Source: Amphibacillus jilinensis Y1
GTDB lineage: Bacteria; Bacillota; Bacilli; Bacillales; Amphibacillaceae
Length of the DNA: 64,000 bases
Direction of reading: 5' to 3'
NCBI RefSeq assembly: GCF_000306965.1
Contig: NZ_JH976440.1
Coordinates: forward strand, 85,653-149,652
This document shows positions 63,981-64,000 of the stretch, piece after piece; positions within the stretch are counted from its first letter, which is position 1, and every line of letters begins with the position of its first letter. The notes under the pieces were generated by a model. The model ran no database searches and was not told the origin of the DNA. It saw nothing but the letters and a program-made list of their open reading frames with translations. The position numbers were made by a program, and so were the translations under genes.

Positions 63981-64000
63981 ACCACTCTTTGTATAGGTAA

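Noticed and set aside
1-64000. tRNA or rRNA genes
   Set aside because: No cloverleaf with GTTCGANTC arm and acceptor stem, and no rRNA-like stretch, was found on either strand.

Overview
The window is low-GC Firmicutes DNA and fits a spore-forming member of the Bacillaceae. Support comes from strong AGGAGG-type ribosome sites, a splA-splB spore photoproduct lyase pair, Fur boxes of the Bacillus type, cre sites, and a feuABC-ybbA-btr-like iron locus with Bacillus subtilis gene order. Many exported proteins are acidic, and there is much polysaccharide and sugar-transport machinery. A halophilic or alkaliphilic, plant-polymer-using, facultatively anaerobic lineage (Amphibacillus or Gracilibacillus type) is plausible, but this is inference. 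No rRNA, tRNA, CRISPR array or intact insertion sequence was seen.

Layout. 1-5.4 kb: a truncated Cache-type chemoreceptor, a Fur-controlled heme monooxygenase, a shortened ABC ATPase-permease with a damaged signature motif, and a full chemoreceptor. 5.6-11.4 kb: a U32-family protein and a three-gene operon joining an FtsX-type permease, its ATPase and a membrane PASTA protein. 12.2-19 kb: a class III aminotransferase, splAB, and a sugar-catabolic set (TIM-barrel isomerase plus two Gfo/Idh/MocA dehydrogenases) divergent from an AraC regulator. 19.1-26.8 kb: a TetR-controlled ABC exporter, an acetate-type transporter, a decayed Rpn nuclease, an rRNA methyltransferase and an AEC transporter. 27-36.5 kb: a four-gene sugar-sensing system (membrane binding protein, YesM-type kinase, YesN-type regulator, XylF-like lipoprotein) next to a xylose/multiple-sugar ABC importer with a cre site. 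36.9-40.7 kb: small membrane proteins, a MerR regulator and a secreted flavoprotein reductase with an Fnr/Crp-type box.

40.7-54.9 kb is a maltodextrin and cyclodextrin region: a LacI-type regulator, the MdxEFG importer, a secreted cyclodextrin-glucanotransferase-like enzyme, a cytoplasmic cyclomaltodextrinase, and a secreted alpha-amylase. Starch would be cut outside the cell, imported as linear or cyclic dextrins and hydrolysed inside. UbiB-like and phasin-like genes sit within this stretch. 55.4-64 kb carries an amidase, a DinB protein and the siderophore locus (esterase, two FecCD permeases, binding lipoprotein, AraC/binding-protein regulator) under Fur boxes.

Two unusual non-coding signals stand out. 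First, a family of structured repeats (16 recognisable copies, about 100-220 bp) lies in intergenic gaps across the whole window. It has two long hairpins with paired-base changes between copies, and four copies carry an extra module with AGGAC-loop hairpins. Second, the mdxE and glucanotransferase transcripts start with a nearly identical leader of about 76 nt that ends in a terminator-like hairpin and sits between promoter and gene. A related hairpin precedes the cyclomaltodextrinase gene. This suggests shared post-initiation control of the dextrin genes.
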